From the NCBI GenBank assembly GCA_036023115.1, contig JAYKKT010000040.1, forward strand, positions 6,235,001 to 6,299,000: a stretch of DNA of 64,000 nt, read 5' to 3'. Every line of letters begins with the position of its first letter. Position 1 is the stretch's first letter. Below the pieces are notes generated by a model. The model worked only from the letters and a program-made list of their open reading frames with translations, was not told the origin of the DNA and did no database searches. This DNA is from Brasenia schreberi. Taxonomy: Eukaryota > Streptophyta > Magnoliopsida > Nymphaeales > Cabombaceae. Position numbers and translations under genes: made by a program. Positions 27,267 through 39,800 of this stretch are shown here, one piece after another.

Positions 27267-30200
27267 CTAACGGATAAGATGATATTGTGTAACACCACGC
27301 TTCGGAGGCAACTTCCTCAGAATGAAAAGCACCAGAGCGCAGGGAACAATCTCCACAAGCTACAAAAAAGGGGAACAAGATGAGTAACACCAAAACTAGA
27401 CAAAAGATACGCACTAGCAAGACAAGATTTTGAAGAAGAGAGAGTGGTAGAGGAAAATTTTGTTGCTTTGTCTCATTTCTCATGCCAGTATACAATTTCT
27501 TGTACCTACAAATAAAAATTCCAGACACCTATGTTTCATAATACGGTTAAGGTACTGGTACCGGGTTCTGGAAAATATAAGGTACAGGTACACCACTTAT
27601 ATATATGTGCACAGAATTCACTGTAACAATATAGGGTAAAACCTACTATTGAAACATATAAATTTTGACATAACAGATAACTTCAACAAGAAACATAACA
27701 TCTCAAACAAGAAATAGTCCCAATTTCATAGCATAAAGTATCAACATCAAAACATAAAATTCCTGTAAGAAAAAAACATCAAAATGTAACACTTTTGGGT
27801 TACGGAATCAAGTTGACTCATATGGATATTAGTCTGCGACTTAAACCTATTCATAACAAAAGTTTGAAAACTCATACTACACGGGCAACTGTAGACATAA
27901 CGAAAAGGATCCAAAACCAACATTTCTGAAAACCTGACCCAAGTAACGTTACATCATTCATGTACCGGTACCAGGTATTTCTGCCAGAAATAAAGTACCC
28001 ATGCATCAATGCCAGGTGCTTTACGCCCATTAGTTTTGTTGAAATAAACAAACCAACAACTGGATCCTTTCCAATGCAGGAACAAGGATTGCAGGACTCT
28101 AGAAGTTGACCGGAACTTAGGGTTTGATAGAAAGTGGAGTCCAAACTTGAGGTTTGTTCCTTGATAAGAACGCTGGTGTTGGCAGACCCCTATGCAGAAC
28201 TGAGTATTTCGTCAGAGACCTTGGGTGACCAAATATAAGTTAGGATACCATGACAGTAAACATGTATAATTAGGAAGACTACCAGGTAGTAGATGAAGTT
28301 TAGAAGAGGATGGTTCAGATCGTCAAGGTTTGCAGCTTTATCAAATGCACAGAAGCACATCTGCAGCAGAAATATGAATTAATACAACAGTAACCACAAA
28401 GCATAGTAAGACCAACGGGCTTTGGAATACAAAATTGGGAAGAAACACTTACCATAATACATCTAACCAAGAAGCATGTGAAACATATCGTGGTTACATA
28501 GCCAACCTGTGCATAAGGCAGCAAGAAATTTAATACTAAACTGACAATGTAGGAACGCAGAAAGAACACCAAAATCTAGCCAACCCACCTCCTGCAGCTT
28601 TTTCCATCGCCCCTCTGATTCAACAGGGAATCTTTGCAGCATTAAGAAGAGTCTATCACATAGAACCAACACAAGTTCGTAATTAAAAACCGCACCATGT
28701 GTAAACAAAACTAATACGCTAAGCCATAGTGCCATTTTGCCAAGGCCTAACATGAAGAATGGTCAAAGATAATCAGAGCACAGTGATCAGTGCTTGTACC
28801 CAAATATTCCTTTTATTTATAGGCTTTGGGTTTTGTTCTTAATCTGTCTTTTTATTTTGTCACTTAACATTCATACGAGTCAGTATGTTCCTAATCAACA
28901 ATCTAGGGAGCTGTTGGTACCCCAGTCTGTTGTTCACCCATAATTAGGCAACATGTTTGGAATACTACATATTAAGTGCATGGTTAATAAATGGTTTCAT
29001 AATACAGAATCTGCCTCGTACAGTGCCATGGACTAAAGGTCTAATCTCACATGCAGTCTTTATAGTTTTAACAGCATATTTTGATCCATGAGATTCATCG
29101 AACTTGCAGAATGATATTAAAAAAACTTAAACGAGGAAGAGACGCTGGCCCCTGAAGAACAAGCCAAAAAATACTTGGTTGTGCTTGGTGGCAAATTCAG
29201 ATAGATGGTTAGATTCTTGACATGGCTGAAGGTACATATCAGACATAAACTGTAATGTCCTAGCATTTACAAACAAAAGTAGAATTATGATCAGTGTTGT
29301 TTGTACGGTATCATATCATGTATCATTTTTTTCTATGATGATATGGGTGTATCGTACCGTATCATAAAATTTTAAATTTTTTAAAAACTATTTTAAAAAC
29401 AAAAAAAATAAAAAATCAGTACAAATCAAGAACTATTCTGAGATAACTAGTTTCCTAATTCGTGGTACCAATGTTGGATGTGGTCATAATTGGTAAGTTA
29501 TTGAAGAAAATTACGCCTTTCATTTTTGAAAACTGCTTATTTTTTGGGTAACCTACCAAAACTGGACATCATCATAATTGGTAAGTTGCTTAAGTTAATT
29601 ACCTTTCTCACTGGTGAAAAGTTTGAAAACTTTTTATTCTCATGAGTTTTGTTGTTCTCTTAGGAGATCGTCCTTAAAACCTAGGAGTTTCTCTTGCTAA
29701 AGGGACGAGATAAGATTAATCCTTGCTCAAGAGCCACACTCAAGCAAAAAGTACAAAAAAAATCACATTACAAACCTAAACATTTTTACGGCACAATGCA
29801 GGCCGATACACAGTATCGTATGATACAATCTAGTGTATAGTATCATGATTTCTTACGATATAGTACGTCCCATATCATACGATATGGGACAATACGCATA
29901 ACACTAATTATGATAGATGCTTCAATGCTTATGCGGTAATAAATAACCCACCTTCCGCCGTAGAGAAGGAAACCGAGAGCTGCAAATAACGAGACACCTG
30001 CAAAAGAACAAGCAAGCATTGATGTCAATTCAGTCAGGACGCAGCTCACAAAATAGACAGTTTATGCCACCACTTTGTAGGCCAACCAAAAAAGAAGGCA
30101 TGTCAAACACAAACCGGCAAAGAAAAGCTTGGACAGGGTGACCACCAAAGGAAGAGGCTTCCACCACATGACTAACCACAATGCTATCTGCATTAGGCAG

Positions 30201-33200
30201 CACAAAATCAATTTGATGTGATACATTTACCAAAAAACCTTTGAATTTACCTAATAACTACAAAAAGTATATGCAACTTGATAACTGGTGCCATTAGAGG
30301 TATATTGCAGCACAGGATAGTGCATTCTTAGAGCAAGTTTGAGGATCTAATTAAACATAACAGCAACTAAAGTATGAAGCGCAAGTATCATGACAACAGA
30401 CTGCAACACCACTTATTTTTTATTTTATACACTCTTTTGCTTCTTTTCTCATCCTTTTTGGACCATTCTTATGTTGACTATGCTCCTCTTTTTTTAACTG
30501 ACATTTTACTCCTTGGTTTATGAATAATGCTTTGTTTCTTCTAGTTTGTGTATATTTTCATCTTCTTATGCTTAGAATATTCTTTCCAGTTAGACAATAT
30601 TGCAAGAGGATCACGCCTCCTCCACACCACTAATGAAATCATACATAACCAGAAAACCATATTATACCAAAGAAGAAGATTAGGAACCATCTCCCATACA
30701 AGATACGGTAGAGAAGCTTTGAGGTGGAACCAATACACTACTATGTAAACTTGGAGCAATTCAGTGTATTATCTCAGTGGGATACATATGCCTCATATAG
30801 TGGGGAAGTATCTTAATTTTGGACATTTGATTTTACAATCTATTTCACCAGCATCACTGTTTCCTACAAAATAAACATAAGGATTTATTCACTCGTCTGA
30901 CATATCAGGAACATTAATCTAACGGTTCATTAAAACGGAGTTGCAGCGTTAAAGAATATAACACTGAAAATTCAATACACCTTGCAAAATTCATCAAAAT
31001 AATCTAGTATGCTCTTGGTTTATCAGTCAAAATGGTAGACTAGAATCTCATTTTCTCCCAATACTTGAAGATATCGAAAAAGCACTGCCTTACCACCCGT
31101 TGAATAGTCAGGAGGATGATCATCCACATGGTTTGCATACAAAGTTACAAACTGGTCCTTCCATATATGCCTATAAGGTGATATGTGAGAATTTTAAACC
31201 CTCCTAAGCCCCCTCTTCAGAAACGAACAAAGGAGAATAAGGAAATAACATGAACATACCACAAAAAAACACTTAATTATGTATTAATAGCCCTTTTGCT
31301 AGATCATTTACTCCATATTGTTTCACACATACAACTAACTAATTAATTGTCTCATTCGCCTGCACCACCAACTTAAGATAATTCTTATCAACATGTAAGC
31401 CATCTCCTGTACTGAGATTATTTGCACCTTGCCCACGAGCTTTCATACATAGCACCCAGCCCATTTCCATATCTTCACCAAATATCCAAAAGATTGAACT
31501 TTTCTGCATGTTCTTCACATGCTTTTCGTTTTTCTTAATATCCAACGATTACCAAAGCACATTCAATATGAACCATCCTGGTACCTGTTATTTGCATATA
31601 ACATGTTCAACCAACTTGGAATGTTCTTATGAACATGTGTGCATTCTGGTTGTGCCGGGCAAGAGCTTTCATAGATTGGATGCAGCTCACTTGCATAACT
31701 TCATCAAATATCCAATAAATTGAACTGTTCTCAGAACTGTCAATTCTTCACCTACTTTCTTTTTAAAAATCCAATGAACACCAAATCACATTCAAGATGA
31801 GAGAATTAAAATCTGACATTTTGACTGAACCAAATGATAAAATAATTAGACTACATTGTATTCTAAGAAGGATAGTTTGAAATACTCAGTGTCAGCATTA
31901 TACCAAGACAAGATAATTGCTGGAGATGCTTGCACATAGCTAATGCATGTTGGCTATAGCAGACAGCTACATCAACTGTGTTGCGTAATCAGAAAATATT
32001 TCAAATGATAAAACAATTTTAGTTAAATTTATAACTAAATTGGAAGTGTAGCAAAACTTATTAGCATCTTTCCCAGAAGCAAAAGTTAAATTGGAAGTTG
32101 CAAAACTTATGTAGCATCTTCCCTAGAAGCAAAAGTTTTCTTCTCCATTCTTGACAGCAAGGAGGTGTGCACGTTATTTTCCCCCAAATAGGAGTAACTT
32201 TTATGCCCCAAAATAGCAGAGAACTTTCAAATCATGTGATATTATTAAAAAAAATTCACAAGCAATACTCCTTTCCAGAACATAGCAAGATTCCAAAGTA
32301 CCACCTATTTTTAAATGTTTTATGACAATAACAGAACTCTTTATTATACTTACATACATATATTAGTCTAGTGATATGCATGTATATTTGTCTATCGATT
32401 GAAATAATTCATATTATATGCAGACATCTAATTCCAGACTTCATCGAAGCACTCCAATTGTTTTATACAAAGACCCTTCGTGTTCCCAGCAAGTGAAAGA
32501 ACAATTTTCCCAATCAATTGTCTCCACTTTACATCAGCTTGAAAAAATAAAACAGAATAATGACACCTAGAAAGGAAGAATGGGCAACTTCTGCACTTTC
32601 GACATAAAAACCAAAAATGTGATACTCAGCTACTATGATACTGCACCAAGATGTCACCAAGGAAAGATACAAAACAGAAAAGTGAAACAAGTATTGACAC
32701 CTCCATTTTTTCCCTATCTTAAAGCACACATCTCACTGTCACTTTAGCAGACAACATTTCACCTGAATTGCATAAATCACCCCATTGATCGTCAAGAAGG
32801 TTGGCCTCAGACCATCAGTAGATACACCTCGTGCCTGAAAGTACACAAAGACGCTCATTGACAAAAGAAAACTCCACAACCATGAATAGAGAAAGGATAA
32901 GAGACATTTGAACACAGTAAGAACCTGATAATATATTTCGGCCCAAAAGAGAACCAGCAGCGCATAAGTCATGAAAAATACAAGGCCAGGCATATCTAGC
33001 AGGACATGCTGGAGAATCTAAAAGCACAAATGAAAGATGAGAACAAGAAATGAGCCTTACAATAGCACGTAAACAAAAAATTTATGGAACCAGAACTTTG
33101 TAGAAATAGCAAAATTTAATCTAAAAAGTAGACCAGATAACATACCTCTGGTCTCAAACTCTGGACACCCCAACGGAACACAAACACCAAAGATCTTGCT

Positions 33201-34334
33201 GTGATATAAATCAAGAACAAACAACAATATTACTAACAAAAACTCCTTATGCACCACCCTTTATTAATAACAAGCACGGATAGAGTCCCAGTATCACATA
33301 CAAACCTGCATTCACTAGAAAATTCAAGAAATGGAAAACCTTCTGTGTGGTCCATCCGTACTCGGGAACTCTCAATTCAATCCGCACCAGTTGTATCTGA
33401 AATCCAGTAGAAGATGTATCACAATATCACTACCATTCAGACTTTAAAACATGTAGCACGAAAGAAATCTTCAAACTGTAGTATCTTGGCGTATTACAGA
33501 GGCACTAATCAACATGTGGGAAGGGCCCAAGTCAAAATCTCAGGAATAAATAGGTCACTTTGAAACATAGATCTATATAGAGAAACTAACCAAAAGTGAG
33601 AAAGGCCGACAAATCAAATCATCAAAACTAATATGGACGTTTTTCCACGTAGATCAATATGACTGACGTAACAATAAGACCATGCGGCAGAACCACAAAG
33701 AAGGGGAAAACTTGAAATTAAATCTTCCACACCAAACAGTAGAAAACATACTGCTAACAAGGTACGCTGTCACCTACCCACAATTTTCCATCTTTTATGT
33801 GACCATCACCGTCGAAAACTTAAGTAGAACCAGTGTTATCCGTATCGCACCGTATCGTATCGTATTGTGCACTACCCCGTATCGTAAAACGGTGAATATC
33901 ACACCGTATCGTGCGATACGGGCGATACGCCCCAAAAAAAATTTAAATTTTTTTTCAAAAAGAAAATCAAATTTTTTTGAAGGTTTCTTGCCTCTCTTCA
34001 CTTCTCTCTAAGGCATCCTTCGATATGCTTGTTTGAGATTGTAAAATGTATATGTAACATGTAAATTTCGTTAGAGAGAGGCTTAACTAACCAAATTGCC
34101 AAATACACGATATGCCTGTATATTAAGAAATATTCATCATATAATGCATGTACCAACCAAATTTATGTATCAAATATGAATAATCGCCTATTTGTTGACA
34201 TTATTCAAATTGTTTTCAAATAGGTTTGATGGAAAAAACCTTAACTAACCAAATACAAATTCTTCAATCTCAATCCACATTCATCGTGACCTGAATCGAG
34301 CTTGCTATTGCATTAGAAGGCTGAACCCAAGAAG

Positions 34335-34391
<57 letters not shown>

Positions 34392-34607
34392 AAGAAGAAC
34401 CCGTAAGAAGGTTAGAAAACCTAAATTTGGAAAGTATTAAAAGAGGTAGAGGACGACCACAAAAGTGTTGGAAAGAAACAATAAAGAATGATCTAGCTTA
34501 TTGGGAGTTAACTGCTAACATGGCACACGATAGAGATATGTGGAAACAAAGAATCCATGTAGCCGACCCCGTCTAGTATGGGAAAAGGCTTAGTTGTTGT
34601 TGTTGTT

Positions 34608-34642
<35 letters not shown>

Positions 34643-35877
34643 ATCATTTATGATATTTTGGCTAAAATTTGTAAAAAAATTTGAAAGATAATATTATTAT
34701 ATTAATGTCTACACTATAAACTCTTAGGAATTCATGAAGATGTTTCACTAGATTTTTAAAGCAATCGAAGGATGCCTTAGACAGAAGTGAAGAGAGGCAA
34801 AGAGAGGAAACCTTCAAAAAAATATTGAATTAAAAAAAAATGTTTGGGCGTATCGCCCGTATCATGGAGCCCAGCGATACCCGATACGTGTCTGACAACA
34901 CTGAGTAGAACCATCCAAGAAGTGACAAATCAAAAGGTTTTGACAAATTTAGGAAAACATAAAAACGAATCCTACTACGACGTTTCCCGATTCTTTGATT
35001 ATATTCTATAGAGCTCCACATAACGACAGCATGCAACCAAAAGTTCAACATTTCTATAGAGAACTGGTGGCCCACCCTATGCTCATTACAAGCGTTGGAA
35101 ATTAAGGTTCAAATTTTAGATTAGAAAGCCACCGTCTATTCATGATTCAAAAGATTGACATGAACAACAAGAAAGCATGCATGATACAGTTGACTAACTA
35201 TCACATTCAATTGTTCAAAAATTCTAACATCGGATTGTGACGTAATAAAACTTAAAATAAAGAGTAACACCATGAAAAGGACTGAATAATTTTGGATATC
35301 CCAACTTGAAATCCAATAAGGAACTCAAATAGAATAATCAGCAAACAAATCGAGAAGAAGAATTAAATAAAAATTTACGCCTGCACATCAAGAAAACCAC
35401 TATAAACTCAATAATTCAAGGTTAGCAACCTCATGCACTCAAAGCAACAACATACATTACAGGCTACAGCATAACAAACCCCGAACAAATCAAATCGAAG
35501 AAACACATAAAAATCCCTCAAATCTAAGCCTGCTTGTGGCTAAACAATCCAATGAACGAAATCAAAATCCAAACGACGGCGCCTCACTAATCGCCCGAGT
35601 TCAAGGGCGATCAAAACCTTAATTTTCTTTACCATCCTGGATCCGACCGACCCTAACGAACAAACAACGACAAGAAACACCTTCTATAAACCAAAAGGAC
35701 AAAAGACCTGGATTATACAACAAAGAGAGACACGGAGAGAAAGACAGAGAGAATTACAAGGGCGACGAAGGCAACAAGGCCGTAGAGGCCGGAGAGGGTA
35801 TAGAAGATCCGATTCTGCCACAGCGTCGAATTGTTGACGTCGTCCCACCACCCACCCACGTTCATCGCTGCATCCAT
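27267..35877 (-). CDS. TOM3: TOM1/TOM3-type seven-pass membrane protein, 11 exons
   Basis: TOM1/TOM3 proteins are multi-pass membrane proteins of the plant tonoplast and endomembranes, known in Arabidopsis as host factors that tobamovirus replication complexes bind. Minus-strand exons are 35877-35758, 33396-33306, 33198-33146, 33017-32925, 32834-32763, 30187-30115, 29997-29952, 28652-28589, 28506-28453, 28360-28283 and 27359-27267. All junctions are GT-AG with matching phases and give 278 codons plus stop, close to the family length of about 290. Landmarks are [14 protein letters not shown] near the start, [51 protein letters not shown], and the end [14 protein letters not shown]. Hydrophobic segments fit about seven membrane spans. 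Introns 1 and 7 hold hAT-like elements, which the reading frame tolerates. Paralogue identity (TOM1, TOM3 or THH1) is inferred mainly from the neighbouring remorin. Confidence 0.95.
29292..29906. mobile_element. Non-autonomous hAT-like element 2 in a TOM3 intron
   Basis: A 615 bp block begins CAGTGTTGTTTG and ends GCATAACACTA, forming a short imperfect terminal inverted repeat. It is flanked by the perfect 8 bp direct repeat ATTATGAT (29284-29291 and 29907-29914). Eight-base target duplications and CAGTG-type ends are characteristic of hAT transposons. Subterminal regions are packed with GTATCGTA/GATACG words. No transposase frame is present. Confidence 0.85.
31410..31800. repeat. Diverged tandem duplication in a TOM3 intron
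   Basis: Two adjacent segments, about 31425-31570 and 31650-31795, share the order GAGCTTTCATA, CATCAAATATCCAA or ACCAAATATCCAA, GATTGAAC or AATTGAAC, and CACATTCAA. They are clearly diverged. A separate ~50 bp tandem copy (AGAAGCAAAAGTT unit) occurs at 32045-32135. Confidence 0.55.
33831..34903. mobile_element. Non-autonomous hAT-like element 1 in TOM3 intron 1
   Basis: A 1,073 bp block begins CAGTGTTATCCG and ends TCTGACAACACTG. It is flanked by the perfect 8 bp duplication AGTAGAAC (33823-33830 and 34904-34911). Long subterminal inverted repeats pair 33970-34024 with 34766-34820 (AAGGCATCCTTCGAT against ATCGAAGGATGCCTT). Subterminal CGTATCGT words match element 2. A truncated RTE LINE in a TA run (34338-34638) is nested inside. 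No transposase frame. Confidence 0.88.
34388..34608 (+). mobile_element. 5'-truncated RTE LINE nested in a hAT-like element
   Basis: The plus strand carries only the last ~55 codons of the RTE polyprotein and the GTT-repeat tail. It is highly similar to the copy at 924-1275. TA repeats flank it on both sides (34338-34387 and 34610-34638), again consistent with insertion into a TA microsatellite. Confidence 0.9.
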
Positions 35878-36239
35878 CCACTCCTTTATATATAAGAGCA
35901 ATTACGACAGACTCCGGCCGGAGTAACGACGAGGAGAAGACGCGGCTCAGCCGCCGACGGCAGCGAACGCAATATTATTACCAAAAAAGAGAGAAGAAGA
36001 AGCCAAAAACCCAAATTTAGAGAGAGCCGAAACGAGCGGTGAGTTAGACGGCCGTTCGAGAGGGGGGGAGAAGCTCGTTCGGTTTTTTATATTCCTGATG
36101 CGCGCGCAAGAGAGAGAGAGAGTTCCCGTCCGAAAGAGAAAGGGATACGTGTGTAACCAGGTTTTGCATTTAACCGACTGGAGCCAGTCAGCCATTTCGA
36201 CACGTGTTCAACAGCCAGCAGAGGCATGGCGAATTCGTG
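35878..36239 (-). promoter_or_regulatory. 5' leader and promoter region of the TOM3-type gene
   Basis: The region upstream of the ATG at 35877 is GC-richer than the surroundings and has GA/CT-rich stretches at 35985-36020 and 36110-36122. A TATATATAA word lies only about 10 bases before the ATG, so it is unlikely to be the TATA box. Transcription start is not determinable here. Confidence 0.45.
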
Positions 36240-38477
36240 TCACATGAGAATAGGTCGAGGGGTCGATACCTGAGTGTGCATCCAAAAGAAAGTTTGTCAC
36301 CAGTGCGGACCAAAAACAAGAGCCAAGGAATTCATGCCTCTAGTAACATGACCATTTAAACTTCCAAAGACAACTTAGTTAGCTCCATTAAAGCGTGTTT
36401 AAGGGTTGTTGGTTTCAGGTTCGGTTCCAGTTTTGGACATGCTTGATTCCGTTTATTAAAATCCTACGAATGAAAGTGGTATTTTAGAACGGAAACCCTA
36501 AATATGATCTTGGTATATCAGATTCAGGTTTGGATTCTGGTTCGGTTTTGGTAGGAGAACCAAAACTAGACCGAGAATCCAACTGACATCGGTTCCGGTT
36601 TCATTCGAGTTCTGAGCTTATTTCACACGCGCCACCTCGGAGTTCTAAACTTCAAATTTTGTTGAATCGCAGACGGGACTCCTGTATTTGCCGGAATCCA
36701 TGTAAGGTTCGCTCGGCCGTTAGCAAAAGCATGTACCCCCCACCCACCACAATTTTGCCGTCCACCGGAGCAAAACGAACACAGACGACATTAACCGAAA
36801 GCTTTGTTCCTAAAAACTGACGGCGGGACCCACCTATATGAGGACGGTAGGGCCACGCCACGTTCGGGGTTGATGTCGTCTGGGACCCACTGAGAGAGAG
36901 AATAAATTCAGTGTGGGACCCACTGAGAGAGAGAATAGATTCAGGGTGGGACCAGGAGAAGAACTTTTTTAGTAAGAGAGAGATAAAAGGCATAAATCGA
37001 AAAATGAATGGTTGGAGAATGAAGATGATCGTGACCGGATAGATTATTCGGGGTTGATGAAGCTCAAGAAGCATGTGGACTAAGTTTCATAAAAAAAATA
37101 AAGTAGCAAACGCTTTTAAAGATTAACTCAACCAAAAAGGGACAACTTTCTTGTTACGAGATTATGGACAACTGATTATTTTTTTCTTATTTACTATAAC
37201 TAAACCTATTTGAGGAAAACCTCGAGTAGGCACACCATATGGTAATGACAGATTTAATTTTTTTTGTGGGGTGGAGTCAATGGCGGATCTACATAGAAGA
37301 GTAGGAGGCGACCACCTCTTTGAAAATTTGAAAATTTACCCTAGAACTTACGTATATATGGTTGAGATTCATGCTTCGCCCCTTAACACGATGAAATATG
37401 TACATCGCCGACTCCAAAACTATTTTCTAGATCGGCCACTGGGGGGAACAAACAGCTTATTCAGCCATTTAAGGTGGGGGTGAAGTACATAGCAAGCAAT
37501 TCAACAGTGCCATGTAATTTTTCAAATTTTTTGGTTTGGTGTCCGTCCCACCTCACGTGTAAATGTAAATCCGCCACCCTATATATATAATATGTGTGAG
37601 ATCTAGGACATCAATTGTTGTATGCAGTCTTCTCTCATTTGCTTTAACTTGTTATATATATATATTTAAGAATTGAATTAGATTTGTTATATGTAGAGAG
37701 AGAAACTAGATTCTACTTATTTGTGGTGCTCACTTATGTTCATCATCTATTTTTTAGAGATATGAGTATAATTTAAAAAGTTATAATGATATTTTTAAAA
37801 TATAAAATACAAGTTTATTATGCTCATGCCACCGATAAGTTTATTAGTGTGCATGAGTAAACAATATCCAAACACTCAATATATACATATATATACATAA
37901 TATATTATGAATAAACTTATATGAAATATTTCTGCACCAATTTAGAAAGTCCTTTGTTTATCATTTCTAAAAATGTATTTATATGCTATCATATGCTCAG
38001 ACGATTGGGGTTGTTTCTTAATCAAGCCTGGTCCTTTAAAGAGCCAGCATCATGCAGCAAATGGTCGTGCTCATTGTTTTGCCTTTACACATTGTCTTTG
38101 CTCATTGTTCTCACTCACTATTTGCCCCACCCCATACAAATTTTTGAATTCGCTAGTTCTAGTATCTTGGATTAAACCCTCGCTTGAAGGAAAAAGGAAA
38201 TGTAATAGCATGCAGAAGCCACCATCATTTAAACACCTGTTCTTGTGTTTAAGTATGATCAACTTTGTGAAGCTCAAAACGGAAAAACTTATTTAGTTGA
38301 AATCATGTTCTTTCAGTTCATAAGAAATGTGCATGCACGTGCACACACACACATATATATGTATATGTATTTATATCTATATAATATAAATCTTTAATTT
38401 TTTTAAAATTATACTTATATCCCCAAAAAGTAAAGAGTAAATACATCATAAGTGGATATGGTCTGGTTTTTCATATT

Positions 38478-38490
<13 letters not shown>

Positions 38491-38508
<18 letters not shown>

Positions 38509-38752
38509 CATAGTCCATGCGCACACTCATCGATGTTCTAATCTTCTTAAAGATTTTAACCGTCTTATTTGAAAGGTTGAGATCTTTAAGTAAAAAAGCA
38601 AATAGCATCGGGTGTATTATTATACCTTCAAGAAGTATCAAGGTATGTTTTGCTTTCGAAATTTAAATTTCAACCACCGATTGGATGATTGAGATCCTTG
38701 AGAAGGTTTAAGATATAATGTATGTGTGCATTTACCACTCTTTCTCTATATA
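38491..38752. repeat. MITE-like repeat in duplication copy A
   Basis: The element starts in TATATATAGAGAGAGAG and ends in CTCTTTCTCTATATA, giving imperfect terminal inverted repeats. Internal words GTTGAGATCTTTAAG and GATTGAGATCCTTGAG are roughly mirrored. In copy B the same repeat is split by the LTR element at 42358-45507. Confidence 0.55.
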
Positions 38753-39096
38753 ATTTATTTATTTATCAAAAGATTGATTTAGTGAAAGTGTGTTGCCTAT
38801 ACATTCAACCAAACTATATAAATCATGTCCCTAGACATGTTTTTCTTTGTGCGTACATTCCCTAGAGACTCTTTTGCTAAAACTAATCGTATTTGAAGAA
38901 ATTGAATGTAATGCAGCTCTTGTCTCAAGCAAACATACATTTTACTTATGTATATTGTGGGTCCATGCACATTTTGTATATGTAGACATACTTATCTTTT
39001 CATATGCTATACTTTCAGATGTTGACCGTCTGATACCGGTAATGGGTGGTTGAGATTATTAAAGAAAAACAAGAAGTACAAAAATGTTATTTGTTT

Positions 39097-39218
<122 letters not shown>

Positions 39219-39450
39219 CCATTGTAGATGTCGGAAGCAAAAGGCTGTTGACAGCTCAGTGCACAGGGAAACTCCAAGCGGCTCTTTAACAGGATATATG
39301 ATATGGATCCGATCCATTCACTCAAGAGAAGAGTCAGCCTTTTATTATCCACCATCTAGGTGAATTAGGGTCACCCATTCACGGCTTCCAAACCCTGCTA
39401 CGCCCTAGATCATCCGCGCATACTTTGAAGTTGTGATGAGATCCGATGCA

Positions 39451-39800
39451 GAGCTGGGGATTGAACCGAGCTTCTCTGAGTTCGGCTTGGTTCACCCCTT
39501 GAGCCAGCTCCTTTAAGCTCTCCGACCTGAATAGGAGTGCTGGATGTTCATTCATGGCAATTCAACTTAGCTCAACAAACTTAGATAAGTTACTTTAGTT
39601 TTTTTTCCCTCAACAACGATAGGTTGAAGCCAAACATACGCACAATCACCTCCAGTAAATTGAACTCACCACCTGCGACGTGAGAGTTAAAAGAGGCCAG
39701 TAGCTAGATTAGCTAACGAGACTCATGCAACTCGTTTAGTTTAGAATTAGATAGTAGCACTGCTCGAAATGAACATGGTGCACTCTACTTAGACTGTTGG
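39451..39800. other. Spacer between duplicate copies, with a SINE
   Basis: This 350 bp lies between the two duplicated segments and is not part of either. The minus strand at 39597-39722 reads as a tRNA-derived SINE. A second SINE-like B-box (GGATTGAACCGAG on the plus strand) lies at 39455-39520. Confidence 0.5.
39597..39722 (-). mobile_element. tRNA-derived SINE
   Basis: The minus strand has TTAGCTAATCTAGCTACTGG as an A-box-like segment, CACGTCGCAGGTGGTGAG, a B-box-like GAGTTCAATTTAC, and a 3' part with GGCTTCAACC. It is moderately diverged from the other SINE copies. Confidence 0.5.

Noticed and set aside
35881..35895. TATATATAA word just before the TOM3-type ATG as a TATA box
   Set aside because: It is only about 10 bases upstream of the start codon, leaving no room for a leader.
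37921..38296. Conserved open frames in both duplicate copies (also 41596-41971)
   Set aside because: They are conserved only because the segment was recently duplicated; frames overlap each other and have no domain or transposon signature.
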